The notes beneath the pieces are model-generated. The model was not told where the DNA came from. It saw only the letters and a list, made by a program, of their open reading frames with translations, and did no database searches. From assembly GCA_905182825.1 (NCBI GenBank), contig CAJJDJ010000085.1, positions 1-28,560 of the forward strand: a stretch of 28,560 nt of DNA. The letters are read 5' to 3'. Positions 8,809 to 16,097 of the stretch are shown piece by piece. Each line of letters starts with the position of its first letter. The stretch's first letter is position 1. Made by a program: the position numbers and the translations under genes. The DNA is from Thiotrichaceae bacterium UBA7359. GTDB lineage: Bacteria > Pseudomonadota > Gammaproteobacteria > Eutrophobiales > Eutrophobiaceae.

Positions 8809-9248
8809 TAATCAAAAGGTTTTGTTTTTCCTACATATTCAGAAATCAAAGTTTCATGCACGTGTAACCATCTTAATGGTTCAGTTTTCTTAAAAATTAC
8901 AGTTGTAACTCTGCCATTATCAGGAGCAATAGAAGTAATGCTATTACGTTGCCATTCCTCATAAGTTGCAATAATTTCATTATTCAAGACATGTTGAATC
9001 TTAACCTTTCGAATAGAAATACGAAAATTTTCATTGGTATGATATGTGTTTCTTATTTTAGAACTTAATTCTTTCAATGTAAGAATTATTCCAGTAGGAG
9101 AGATAAATAAAAAGTCGGGATCAAATCGAGCAAGAAAGCCTTCGTCAAAACTACCAGCATCAAACGTACCGGTAAACCACCCAACAAAGAACTTATGCAA
9201 TTCTTCTATCTCAGTTTTAACAATATTTTCAAATTCATTTAAAATCAT
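8805..9248 (-). CDS. NTF2-like (SnoaL/DUF4440-type) small protein, function unknown
   Basis: A 147-residue soluble protein with no signal peptide. The run FDEGFLARFDPDFLFISPTGIILTL, then strands rich in I/V and the ending TVIFKKTEPLRWLHVHETLIS, fit the cone-shaped NTF2-like fold. In DUF4440-type members a WLHVHET-like end is common. Catalysis cannot be inferred. There is no ribosome site before the ATG; a possible 30-codon frame with a GAGAGA site overlaps its start. It stands between folA and apaH, breaking a neighbourhood that is otherwise like E. coli. Its stop lies opposite that of folA. Some relatives are small stress-response or accessory proteins of unknown role. Confidence 0.7.
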   Translation of the reverse strand: MILNEFENIVKTEIEELHKFFVGWFTGTFDAGSFDEGFLARFDPDFLFISPTGIILTLKELSSKIRNTYHTNENFRISIRKVKIQHVLNNEIIATYEEWQRNSITSIAPDNGRVTTVIFKKTEPLRWLHVHETLISEYVGKTKPFDY

Positions 9249-9327
9249 TTGGTTCTATTGAGTTTGATTGTATTACTATAGATGCTAACATTTTCTTATT
9301 AAGATAATCAGCTAAGAGTTTTTTCAT
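9235..9327 (-). CDS. Possible 30-residue leader peptide upstream of the NTF2-like gene
   Basis: An ATG at 9327, preceded by GAGAGA, opens a 30-codon frame starting MKKLLADYLNKKMLAS. Its TGA lies 14 nt inside the NTF2-like gene in another frame, so terminating ribosomes would pass over that gene's start, which lacks its own ribosome site. This is consistent with translational coupling. The frame is short and AT-rich enough to occur by chance. Confidence 0.22.
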   Translation of the reverse strand: MKKLLADYLNKKMLASIVIQSNSIEPNDFK

Positions 9328-9431
9328 TTATCTCTCAAGAATTATAAAAAAATAAGAGCTATATCGAATTTATTTCACTTCATCTTCAATAGTGAATTTC
9401 ATACGTTATATCTATGACAGCTTATTCCATC

Positions 9432-10268
9432 TTATTTTGATTTGGATTGTCTCGAAGTCACGCTAAATTTTTTTTCATCCTCCAGTCGCATTGCCGTCAT
9501 ATAACCACCCCACAAACAACCTGTATCTAATGGATAGACATTAAACGCCTTAAAGTCTTTATCATCACCTAAGTGCACTGTAGACCAATGACCAAATATA
9601 ATTTTATTTTTATTTGTTTGTCGATTAGGTAAGGAATACCAAGGGATTAAATAGCTTTCTTCTTTTCCTGGCGCATTCTTTGCTCTAAGGTTTAGTCGTC
9701 CATCAGCATAACAATATCTTATACGAGTTAAAGCGTTGATAATGTAACGATGACGGTCATAGCCTTTTAACGATTCAGCCCATTCATCGGGTTCATCACC
9801 ATATAAATATTTCATGAAATCATTGAAATAATCGCTGCGCAATAAGACTTCAGTTTCTTGCGCTAATTCTTCTGTCTCTTTTAATGTCCATTGTGGAGGT
9901 AATCCAGCATGAACCATAACGAAATTTAATTTGTTGTCATTTACAAGAAGTGGAAGATGTCTCATCCAGTTGAGGAGTTCTTCAGAATCATCAGCATTCA
10001 AAATATCATCAAGTGTGTCCTTTTTATGCGGCTTACATACATCGTTAGCAACGGCAAGGAGATGTAGATCGTGATTACCTAATACAATTCTAGCGGTATC
10101 ACCAAGCGATTTAACAAATCTCAGACAGGCCAGCGATTCTGGACCACGATTAATGATATCACCAACAAACCAAAGTTGGTCATTAGTTGAATTGAAGTTA
10201 ATTACATCAAGCAGTTCGTTTAGTTCTGAAAAACAACCTTGTAAGTCTCCTATTGCATAGGTGCTCAC
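9432..10268 (-). CDS. apaH: Bis(5'-nucleosyl)-tetraphosphatase, symmetrical
   Basis: Hydrolyses diadenosine tetraphosphate to two ADP; in E. coli ApaH also removes NpnN caps from RNA. A 278-residue metallophosphoesterase with the ordered metal motifs GDLQGC (7-12, D8), FVGDIINRGP (34-43, D37), LGNHDLHLLA (63-72, N65 and H66) and VMVHAGLPPQW. IFGHWS and a late PLDTGCLWGGYMTAMRLED complete the site. The start is GTG at 10268, two bases after the apaG stop; MSTYAIGDLQGC matches the family start. It is cotranscribed with apaG, and probably with ubiK upstream. Confidence 0.95.
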   Translation of the reverse strand: MSTYAIGDLQGCFSELNELLDVINFNSTNDQLWFVGDIINRGPESLACLRFVKSLGDTARIVLGNHDLHLLAVANDVCKPHKKDTLDDILNADDSEELLNWMRHLPLLVNDNKLNFVMVHAGLPPQWTLKETEELAQETEVLLRSDYFNDFMKYLYGDEPDEWAESLKGYDRHRYIINALTRIRYCYADGRLNLRAKNAPGKEESYLIPWYSLPNRQTNKNKIIFGHWSTVHLGDDKDFKAFNVYPLDTGCLWGGYMTAMRLEDEKKFSVTSRQSKSK

Positions 10269-10270
10269 GT

Positions 10271-10651
10271 TTAATGTAATGCATTTGGCGTGGAGAGTTT
10301 AAATATTGGTATTGATGCAACGAAATCTATACCATCCTCAGCAAGCATTTCATATTTTCCTTCCATGCAACCGACGGGCGTTTCTAATATTGCGGCACTA
10401 GTATATTCGAAAGATTCTCCTGGTTTGAGATGAGGTTGTTCACCTATCACACCGTCACCTCTGACTTCTTGCACATTACAATTGGCATCAGTTATTAACC
10501 AATGACGACGCAGCAAGGTTGCTGCCATATTCCCTGTATTTGTTATAGTCATGGTATAGGCAAATACATATCTTTCCTGTTCTGGAAATGACTGTTCATT
10601 CATATATTGAGTTTCTGCACTAATGCGGATCTTATATTCTTTTTCATCCAT
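10271..10651 (-). CDS. apaG: ApaG domain protein (Co2+/Mg2+ efflux protein ApaG)
   Basis: A 126-residue protein of the ApaG family, an immunoglobulin-like beta fold. The recognisable run is YTMTITNTGNMAATLLRRHWLITDANCNVQEVRGDGVIGEQPHLKPGESFEYTSAAILETPVGCMEG, read here in segments. It carries the family's GxGVxGxxP-type loop (GDGVIGEQP) and PVGCMEGKYEM. ApaG has been linked to cobalt tolerance and magnesium efflux in enterobacteria, but its biochemical activity is unsettled. The ATG at 10651 has an AGGTG ribosome site about 10 nt upstream. Two bases separate it from apaH. In E. coli rsmA lies immediately upstream; here ubiK does, 119 bp away. Confidence 0.94.
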   Translation of the reverse strand: MDEKEYKIRISAETQYMNEQSFPEQERYVFAYTMTITNTGNMAATLLRRHWLITDANCNVQEVRGDGVIGEQPHLKPGESFEYTSAAILETPVGCMEGKYEMLAEDGIDFVASIPIFKLSTPNALH

Positions 10652-10770
10652 CTTACTATTTCACCTTATTCATAAACTGTGTTCAAGTTGATTTAAAGTT
10701 CCTTTTTAATCATGCATTAGCTTTATATGCTTTATTTTGTAACTGATAGTAACGATGAGAGGCATACCTT

Positions 10771-11007
10771 TTATTTATTTTCTATTGCAGCTATTTTTTT
10801 TTCTAATGCATCAAGCTTTGCTCGTGTTCTTTGCAATAACGCAGCCTGAATATCGAACTCTTCGCGTGTCACCAGCTCTAGTTTCGCAAAGTTTGCATTA
10901 AGAGTCGCACGTAAATTTTTTTCTATTTCTTCCTTAATGTGTTTCATGTCATCGGGTAATACATTTGATAAGTCTGACATTATTGATTCTATTTTTTGCT
11001 TAAACAT
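10771..11007 (-). CDS. ubiK: Ubiquinone biosynthesis accessory factor UbiK (YqiC/BMFP)
   Basis: A 78-residue, all-helical, coiled-coil protein. In E. coli UbiK assists the soluble ubiquinone-synthesis complex and binds UbiJ. The conserved middle LVTREEFDIQAALLQRTRAKLDALEKKI (45-72) is the family fingerprint, preceded by an amphipathic helix that can bind lipid. The start at 11007 is the first ATG; a second ATG at residue 10 is possible. It diverges from the torF-glnK-amtB operon, sharing the 275-bp region that holds the NtrC site and the sigma-54 promoter. A ubiK/yqiC gene beside glnK-amtB is a known gammaproteobacterial neighbourhood. Transcription probably continues into apaG-apaH. Confidence 0.9.
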   Translation of the reverse strand: MFKQKIESIMSDLSNVLPDDMKHIKEEIEKNLRATLNANFAKLELVTREEFDIQAALLQRTRAKLDALEKKIAAIENK

Positions 11008-11126
11008 GTCTTTTTAAATTCCTGAAATTTTAATACATCTTAATTTTTATATTATTTTATGTCATTTATATCTTTATGTTTGATCAATAAAGATTATGAA
11101 CTATTAAAGAGCAATACAAAATAATC

Positions 11127-11143
11127 AGCACTAATTAAGTGCT
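11127..11143 (+). promoter_or_regulatory. NtrC-type binding site, module 1
   Basis: A perfect 6-bp inverted repeat, AGCACT-N5-AGTGCT, contains GCAC-N7-GTGC, the core of the NtrC (GlnG) consensus. Its centre lies about 95 bp upstream of the GG of the sigma-54 promoter, a normal distance for an enhancer bound by NtrC. The same motif at a similar distance precedes the second glnK, which supports the call. Confidence 0.7.
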
Positions 11144-11228
11144 AAGGACTTCTTTCCATGCTAGATAAAATATTCTGATCATAAGTAAAACATAAGTAAG
11201 TAATTGAATTAAATATAAAATATTTTAT

Positions 11229-11244
11229 TGGCATGGATGATGCA
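11229..11244 (+). promoter_or_regulatory. Sigma-54 (-24/-12) promoter, module 1
   Basis: TGGCATGGATGATGCA shows the invariant GG (11230-11231) and GC (11242-11243) separated by exactly 10 bp, with TGGCA at -24. Initiation would be near 11255, leaving a leader of about 28 nt before the torF-like gene, whose ribosome site is AAGGA. Together with the upstream NtrC site this predicts induction by nitrogen limitation. Confidence 0.78.
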
Positions 11245-11282
11245 GAAGTTGTTGTTGAAATAACTTTAAAAAAGGAAACGAA

Positions 11283-12017
11283 ATGAAAAAAATATCAACT
11301 TCTGTGATAGCTGGCTCAATAATGCTTCTTTCAAGCGTAGCATTTGCCGAAGAACAAATGCATGACATTAGTACAAATGTGGCAATTGCTACAGACTATA
11401 TGTATCGAGGTGGTAGTCAAACAACGGAACAACCTGCAATCTCTGGAGGTTTTGATTACGGGCACTCTTCAGGTGTGTATGCAGGTGTTTGGGCATCCAA
11501 TGTGGATTTTGGTAATTCTGCAAATATTGAGATTGATTATTATGGTGGCATAGCTGGCGAACTTAGCAACGGCATTGGTTGGGATGTTGGTGGTCTCTAT
11601 TATAGTTACCCGGGCGTGAAGAGTTCTGACGATGTTGGTGGGGATTTCGATTTTTTTGAAGTTTATGGCAGCTTAGAATACACATTTTCAAATATTCAGT
11701 TAGAACCCACGATTGGTACATTTATCGCTTATAGTCCAGATTATTTTGGTGAAGTAAGTGATTCCTACTATGTCGCGATTGACTTAGGTTTGTCGCTGCC
11801 TTATGGCATTGGATTAGCTTTCCAATACGGTAATCAGATGTTTGATGACAACGCTGCGGCAGGTCAAGATTATCAGCATTATTCAGTAGGTATAAGTAAA
11901 GAGATCTCAACGTTCACAATTGATGCCAGCTGGTATGGAGATATTGATGACACGGATTCATTTTGGGGTGATGGTCCTTCAGAAGCGATTGTCGTCTCTA
12001 TATCAAGTAGCTTCTAG
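11283..12017 (+). CDS. TorF family outer-membrane protein (TIGR02001-type putative porin)
   Basis: A 244-residue secreted protein. Residues 1-22 form a signal peptide (MKKISTSVIAGSIMLLSSVAFA, read in two parts) cut before EEQ. The mature part is rich in alternating aromatic and polar residues and ends in phenylalanine (SISSSF), as outer-membrane barrels do. The NVAIATDYMYRGGSQT opening and the repeated Y-G-G strands match the TorF/TIGR02001 family, whose members often sit beside glnK-amtB. Function is unproven; a pore for ammonium or small nitrogen compounds is an inference from context. It is the first gene after a sigma-54 promoter with a good ribosome site, 77 bp before glnK, with no terminator between. 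Confidence 0.82.
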   Translation: MKKISTSVIAGSIMLLSSVAFAEEQMHDISTNVAIATDYMYRGGSQTTEQPAISGGFDYGHSSGVYAGVWASNVDFGNSANIEIDYYGGIAGELSNGIGWDVGGLYYSYPGVKSSDDVGGDFDFFEVYGSLEYTFSNIQLEPTIGTFIAYSPDYFGEVSDSYYVAIDLGLSLPYGIGLAFQYGNQMFDDNAAAGQDYQHYSVGISKEISTFTIDASWYGDIDDTDSFWGDGPSEAIVVSISSSF

Positions 12018-12094
12018 TTAAATTTTTAAATTAATCTAAAGCAACTCTTAGCCTGTCAGCGTCGATAGTGCTAGGGCTCTTTCGGAGGAGAATC

Positions 12095-12433
12095 ATGAAA
12101 CTGGTAACAGCGATTATTAAACCCTTTAAGCTAGATGATGTCAGGGAAGCGCTGACGGAGATAGGGGTACAAGGAATGACGGTAACTGAAATAAAAGGTT
12201 TTGGTCGTCAAAAAGGGCATACAGAATTATATCGGGGCGCAGAATATGTCGTCGATTTCTTGCCAAAAATTAAATTGGAAGTTGGTGTGTCAGATGGAAA
12301 GGTCGAGGAAGTCGTTTCATCTATAACTAAGGCTGCTGCCACCGGCAAAATTGGTGATGGAAAAATCTTTGTTTCAACCTTAGAACAAGCGGTTCGTATT
12401 CGTACCGGTGAATCTGATGATGAAGCTCTTTAA
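12095..12433 (+). CDS. glnK: PII nitrogen-regulatory protein, copy 1
   Basis: A trimeric signal protein that reads 2-oxoglutarate, ATP/ADP and, through uridylylation, glutamine; it plugs the AmtB channel when nitrogen is ample. The 112-residue length is exact for the family. The T-loop carries GHTELYRGAEY with Y46 and the uridylylation target Y51. TGKIGDGKIFV (83-93) is the second PII signature, and the R-rich VRIRTGE end contacts nucleotide. I start at 12095, where GGAGGAG precedes the ATG, rather than at an in-frame GTG nine codons earlier. It lies 26 bp upstream of amtB copy 1. It differs from copy 2 at 22 of 112 residues by my hand count. Whether it should be called GlnK or GlnB cannot be settled from sequence; linkage to amtB favours GlnK. 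Confidence 0.94.
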   Translation: MKLVTAIIKPFKLDDVREALTEIGVQGMTVTEIKGFGRQKGHTELYRGAEYVVDFLPKIKLEVGVSDGKVEEVVSSITKAAATGKIGDGKIFVSTLEQAVRIRTGESDDEAL

Positions 12434-12459
12434 GTCAATAAAATTCCTGGAGATTAGAA

Positions 12460-13719
12460 ATGGAAAATAATATTTTCGAATTACAGTACGCCATGGATAC
12501 ATTTTATTTCCTAGTTTGTGGTGCACTAGTTATGTGGATGGCCGCCGGTTTTGCAATGTTGGAAGCCGGTTTAGTTCGTTCAAAAAATACAACTGAAATC
12601 TTAACGAAGAACGTTGCGTTGTTTGCTATTGCTTCAACAATGTACATGGTTTGCGGTTATGAGCTTATGTATGGTGGCGGCATGTTTCTATCAAGTGTAA
12701 AAACAGTGGGCAATATTGATGTTGCTGCTGCATTAGCAGCATCTGCTGTGAATGGTTTTGATGGTGATGCGGTATATTCACGCGCATCAGATTTTTTCTT
12801 CCAAGTTGTTTTTGTTGCTACGGCAATGTCTATTGTGTCAGGTGCAGTTGCTGAACGTATGAAGCTTTGGGCATTCCTCGCTTTTGCAGTTGTTATGTGC
12901 GGTTTTATCTATCCTTTACAAGGTGGTTGGACTTGGGGTGGCAACTCCGTTTTTGGTTTATATGAGTTAAAATATAGTGACTATGCGGGTTCAGGTATCG
13001 TGCATTTGGCTGGTGCTGCAGCGGCACTTGCAGGTGTCTTGTTACTCGGTGCACGAAAGGGCAAATACACAAAAGACGGCAAGGTTCGCGTAATGCCGGG
13101 AGCAAATTTGCCTTTAGCAACCTTAGGAACATTCATTCTTTGGATGGGTTGGTTCGGTTTCAATGGTGGCTCAACACTAAAGTTAGGTGGAATTGCAGCT
13201 GCTAATGAAGTCGCTAATGTTTTCCTTAATACTAATGCCGCGGCTGCGGGAGGTTTGATAGCTGCTTTAATTATTGCTAGATTATTGTTCGGTAAAGCTG
13301 ATTTAACTATGGCGCTTAATGGTGCATTGGCTGGACTTGTAGCTATTACAGCAGAGCCGGCTGATCCAACCGCATTACAAGCGACCTTGATTGGTGCGGC
13401 CGGTGGTGCATTAGTTGTCTTCAGTATTATTGCAATGGATAAACTGAAGATTGATGACCCAGTTGGCGCTATCTCAGTGCATGGAGTTGTAGGTATCTGG
13501 GGTATATTTGCGGTACTTATTACAGATGCTGATGCAACATTTATCGGTCAATTAGTGGGCATGTTAACCATATTTGGTTGGGTCTTCACTGCGAGCCTAA
13601 TAACTTGGTTTATGATCAAAATGGTCTTTGGTGTCAGAGTCAATGAAGATGAAGAAATGGCAGGTGTTGATATAAGCGAATGTGGACAGGAAGCTTATCC
13701 TGAATTCACCTCTTCATAA
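12460..13719 (+). CDS. amtB: Ammonium transporter, copy 1 (no signal peptide)
   Basis: A trimeric inner-membrane ammonium channel with about 11 hydrophobic segments in 419 residues. The twin pore histidines are H182 (GIVHLAGAAAAL) and H341 (ISVHGVVGIWG). The periplasmic gate phenylalanines lie in FFFQVVFVATA (112-122), and D174 and the WTWGG region (157-161) are in place. FILWMGWFGFNGGS (225-238) is the Amt signature. It begins MENNIFELQYAMDTFYFL with no cleaved signal, unlike copy 2, and is clearly a different Amt subfamily rather than a recent duplicate. The C-terminal tail GVRVNEDEEMAG is the segment PII proteins touch in AmtB. The strong terminator 44 bp downstream closes the module. Confidence 0.93.
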   Translation: MENNIFELQYAMDTFYFLVCGALVMWMAAGFAMLEAGLVRSKNTTEILTKNVALFAIASTMYMVCGYELMYGGGMFLSSVKTVGNIDVAAALAASAVNGFDGDAVYSRASDFFFQVVFVATAMSIVSGAVAERMKLWAFLAFAVVMCGFIYPLQGGWTWGGNSVFGLYELKYSDYAGSGIVHLAGAAAALAGVLLLGARKGKYTKDGKVRVMPGANLPLATLGTFILWMGWFGFNGGSTLKLGGIAAANEVANVFLNTNAAAAGGLIAALIIARLLFGKADLTMALNGALAGLVAITAEPADPTALQATLIGAAGGALVVFSIIAMDKLKIDDPVGAISVHGVVGIWGIFAVLITDADATFIGQLVGMLTIFGWVFTASLITWFMIKMVFGVRVNEDEEMAGVDISECGQEAYPEFTSS

Positions 13720-13762
13720 GATATGGCTACAACTTGTTCGTCAGATATTCTTTTAAACTAAC

Positions 13763-13790
13763 AACGGGGACTTGATGTCCCCGTTTTATA
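13763..13790 (+). terminator. Rho-independent terminator after amtB copy 1
   Basis: A perfect 9-bp GC-rich stem, AACGGGGAC / GTCCCCGTT, with the 5-nt loop TTGAT, runs directly into a T-rich tail. It stands 44 bp after the amtB stop and is the strongest intrinsic terminator in the window. It separates the first ammonium operon from the second. Confidence 0.9.
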
Positions 13791-13967
13791 TATTTATGGA
13801 TTGAAAGAAATTGATCATTCGTCTGCTCGCCAAGAATTGACGCCTTAGGAGAGGTAGGAATTATTATTTTTCATGTATCGACGAGTTTTCGAAATTTTAA
13901 ATATCTATGTCAACTATTTTACTCCTGGCATTTGTAACGTGTAATTATGGTGCGAAGTATAAAATAT

Positions 13968-13984
13968 TGCACTTAATAAGTGCG
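13968..13984 (+). promoter_or_regulatory. NtrC-type binding site, module 2
   Basis: GCACTT-N3-AAGTGC (13969-13983) is a perfect inverted repeat and again fits GCAC-N7-GTGC. Its centre is about 84 bp from the downstream sigma-54 GG, against about 95 bp in module 1. The difference of about 11 bp is close to one helical turn, so the enhancer keeps the same face of the DNA. Confidence 0.7.
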
Positions 13985-14058
13985 ATTCGATGTATTTTAA
14001 TAACTCATAAAAAAGATTAATAACTATAAGTCATTGTCAATTCTGTTAAAAATAAAAT

Positions 14059-14074
14059 TGGCATGAGATCTGCT
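14059..14074 (+). promoter_or_regulatory. Sigma-54 (-24/-12) promoter, module 2
   Basis: TGGCATGAGATCTGCT has GG at 14060-14061 and GC at 14072-14073 with 10 bp between, and shares TTGGCAT with the module 1 promoter. Initiation near 14085 would give a leader of about 77 nt to the second glnK. Confidence 0.75.
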
Positions 14075-14161
14075 TATCCAAGGTGTATCAAGTTTTAATT
14101 GTTGATAGTCTTACTAACCTAGAATAACCATAAATAGTATTGCTACTGAAGAGGATTTGTT

Positions 14162-14500
14162 ATGAAAATGATTGCTGCGGTTATTAAGCCATTTAAACTA
14201 GATGATGTTCGTGAGTCTTTATCAGAGATAGGCGTCCAAGGTATGACAGTGACTGAAACAAAAGGATTTGGTCGACAAAAAGGTCATACAGAATTATACC
14301 GAGGCGCAGAATATGTTGTCGATTTTTTGCCAAAGATAAAAATTGAAGTAGCTGTGAGTGATGACAAGGTTAGTGATGTTATTGAAGCAATCACAAAGTC
14401 AGCTAATACAGGCAAGATTGGAGATGGCAAAATCTTCGTTTCTTCTTTGGAGCAGGTTGTCAGAATAAGGACAGGTGAAACCGGTGGTGAAGCACTTTAG
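14162..14500 (+). CDS. glnK: PII nitrogen-regulatory protein, copy 2
   Basis: A second PII protein of exactly 112 residues, with the same T-loop GHTELYRGAEY (Y51 uridylylation site) and TGKIGDGKIFV signature as copy 1. By hand count it differs from copy 1 at 22 positions, about 80% identity, mostly at conservative sites and in the 64-82 stretch. The two genes differ at many synonymous positions, so the duplication is not recent. GAGGA stands 6 nt before the ATG. It is followed by amtB copy 2 after 48 bp. The conserved T-loop suggests both proteins can be modified by GlnD and could in principle form mixed trimers; that is inference. Confidence 0.94.
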   Translation: MKMIAAVIKPFKLDDVRESLSEIGVQGMTVTETKGFGRQKGHTELYRGAEYVVDFLPKIKIEVAVSDDKVSDVIEAITKSANTGKIGDGKIFVSSLEQVVRIRTGETGGEAL

Positions 14501-14548
14501 TAAAATAATAGTTTGTTTTTGAATTGCATTGTTAACGGGGAGATTTTG

Positions 14549-15823
14549 ATGCGTTGTGTTTTATTGTTAATAGTTTTTTTATTTCCAGGCATCGTATTTG
14601 CTGACAACGTAAATAGTGGTGATACGGCATGGGTTTTAACTTCTACAGCACTGGTCTTGTTTATGACATTACCCGGACTTGCACTGTTCTACTCAGGTCT
14701 GGTTCGTGCAAAAAATGTGTTGTCAGTTTTAATGCAATGTTTTGCCATTGCTTGTCTTGTATCTATTCTCTGGATGGTTGGAGTCTATGGTTTAGCTTTT
14801 GGCGATGGTGGTTCGATAAATCAGCTGATTGGTTCAGGTAATTTTATGTTATCTGATATTAGCCTAGAGAGCATGAATGGCACTATTCCTGAGATTGTGT
14901 TCTTTATGTTTCAAATGACTTTTGCCATTATCACGCCTGCTTTGATAGTGGGTGGTTTTGCTGAGAGAATGAAGTTCTCAGCGGTGCTATGGTTTAGCAT
15001 ATTTTGGTTAGTCTTGGTTTATGCGCCTATTTGTCATTGGGTTTGGGGTGGTGGATGGTTGAGTGACATGGGTTTCATGGATTTTGCTGGTGGAACCGTT
15101 GTTCATATTAACGCGGGTGTTGCTGCAATTGTTGCTGCAATGATTCTGGGCAATCGTAAAGGGTTTCCTAATACAGCTATGGCACCACATAATATGACCT
15201 TAACTGTCGCAGGTGCTTCTATGCTATGGGTAGGTTGGTTTGGTTTTAATGGTGGTAGTGCTTTAGCCTCGGATAATAGCGCCGGAATGGCAATTGCAGT
15301 GACGCATATATCTGCAGCAGCTGGAGCGCTAGCTTGGATGATGTGTGAATGGGTTAAATATGAGAAACCGAGTGTTCTCGGTATTGTTACCGGGATGGTT
15401 GCTGGTCTAGGAACAATTACACCAGCATCCGGTTATGTGGGCCCTCTGGGAGGTCTTGCGATAGGTTTGATCTCAGGGGTAGTATGTTTTTTTGCTACAC
15501 AATATGTGAAACGTGTATTAAAGATTGATGACTCGCTTGATGTCTTTCCCGTACATGGTGTGGGTGGAATTCTAGGAACTTTGCTAACAGCAATATTTTT
15601 TGCCAAATCTTTTGGCGGTCTAGCAACTGATGAAACATACTCGATTATGACTCAATTGGGTGTGCAAGTTATTGGCGTCGTTGCGACGATTGCTTGGTGT
15701 GGCATAATTACATTTATCTTGCTTAAATTATTAGATATGTTCATCGGTTTAAGAGTCGATGAAGATGAAGAAACGGAAGGCCTTGATCTTGTACTGCATA
15801 ATGAACGTGGTTATAACATGTAG
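14549..15823 (+). CDS. amtB: Ammonium transporter, copy 2 (E. coli AmtB-like, with signal peptide)
   Basis: An inner-membrane ammonium channel of 424 residues. Residues 1-18 (MRCVLLLIVFLFPGIVFA) form a signal peptide cut before DN, as in E. coli AmtB. Pore residues are H186 (TVVHINAG) and H336 (FPVHGVGG), with gate phenylalanines F121 and F125 in FMFQMTFA. ICHWVWGGGW (161-170), D178 and MLWVGWFGFNGGS (225-237) are also present. The C-terminal tail GLRVDEDEETEGLDL is the PII contact region. I start at 14549, where GGGGAG precedes the ATG, rather than at a TTG twelve codons earlier. It closely resembles E. coli AmtB in plan, whereas copy 1 does not. No clear terminator follows in the next 270 bp. 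Confidence 0.94.
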   Translation: MRCVLLLIVFLFPGIVFADNVNSGDTAWVLTSTALVLFMTLPGLALFYSGLVRAKNVLSVLMQCFAIACLVSILWMVGVYGLAFGDGGSINQLIGSGNFMLSDISLESMNGTIPEIVFFMFQMTFAIITPALIVGGFAERMKFSAVLWFSIFWLVLVYAPICHWVWGGGWLSDMGFMDFAGGTVVHINAGVAAIVAAMILGNRKGFPNTAMAPHNMTLTVAGASMLWVGWFGFNGGSALASDNSAGMAIAVTHISAAAGALAWMMCEWVKYEKPSVLGIVTGMVAGLGTITPASGYVGPLGGLAIGLISGVVCFFATQYVKRVLKIDDSLDVFPVHGVGGILGTLLTAIFFAKSFGGLATDETYSIMTQLGVQVIGVVATIAWCGIITFILLKLLDMFIGLRVDEDEETEGLDLVLHNERGYNM

Positions 15824-16097
15824 TAAATATCGACTGCTATAAAACCTGTTTGATGGTATAATTTCTAACTTACCAAGCCAATTTTGTAGTACTAGCTATT
15901 AATGAATTAAACAACAAAATACCTTGATAGGCCGATCGTCAGTCTTTTTATATTATTATTTATCTTATTTTAATTTGCGGCGTTGTTGCATGTTAATGGT
16001 TTTAAAATGAATTTTTTTATTTAAATTTTTATGTTCAAGGCTTACAATTGGCAAAATGCCGACTTGAGTATAAAGCTTTGTGTAAGGAAAAATATAA

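Larger units (their letters stand above)
13720..14161. other. Intergenic control region between the two glnK-amtB modules
   Basis: This 442-bp gap holds, in order, the intrinsic terminator of module 1, about 180 bp in which I see nothing functional, an NtrC-type site, and the sigma-54 promoter of module 2. A 23-codon frame near 13873 has no ribosome site and no recognisable content. Confidence 0.7.

Noticed and set aside
13873..13944. 23-codon frame between the two ammonium modules
   Set aside because: No ribosome site at proper distance and no recognisable sequence; expected by chance.
14513..14548. 12-codon extension of amtB copy 2 from a TTG
   Set aside because: ATG 14549 has GGGGAG upstream and begins a normal signal peptide; the extension would bury that signal.
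16049..16064. TTGGCAAAATGCCG as a sigma-54 promoter for the cNMP-rhodanese gene
   Set aside because: Has GG but no GC 10 bp downstream (AC instead), and no NtrC-like site lies upstream.
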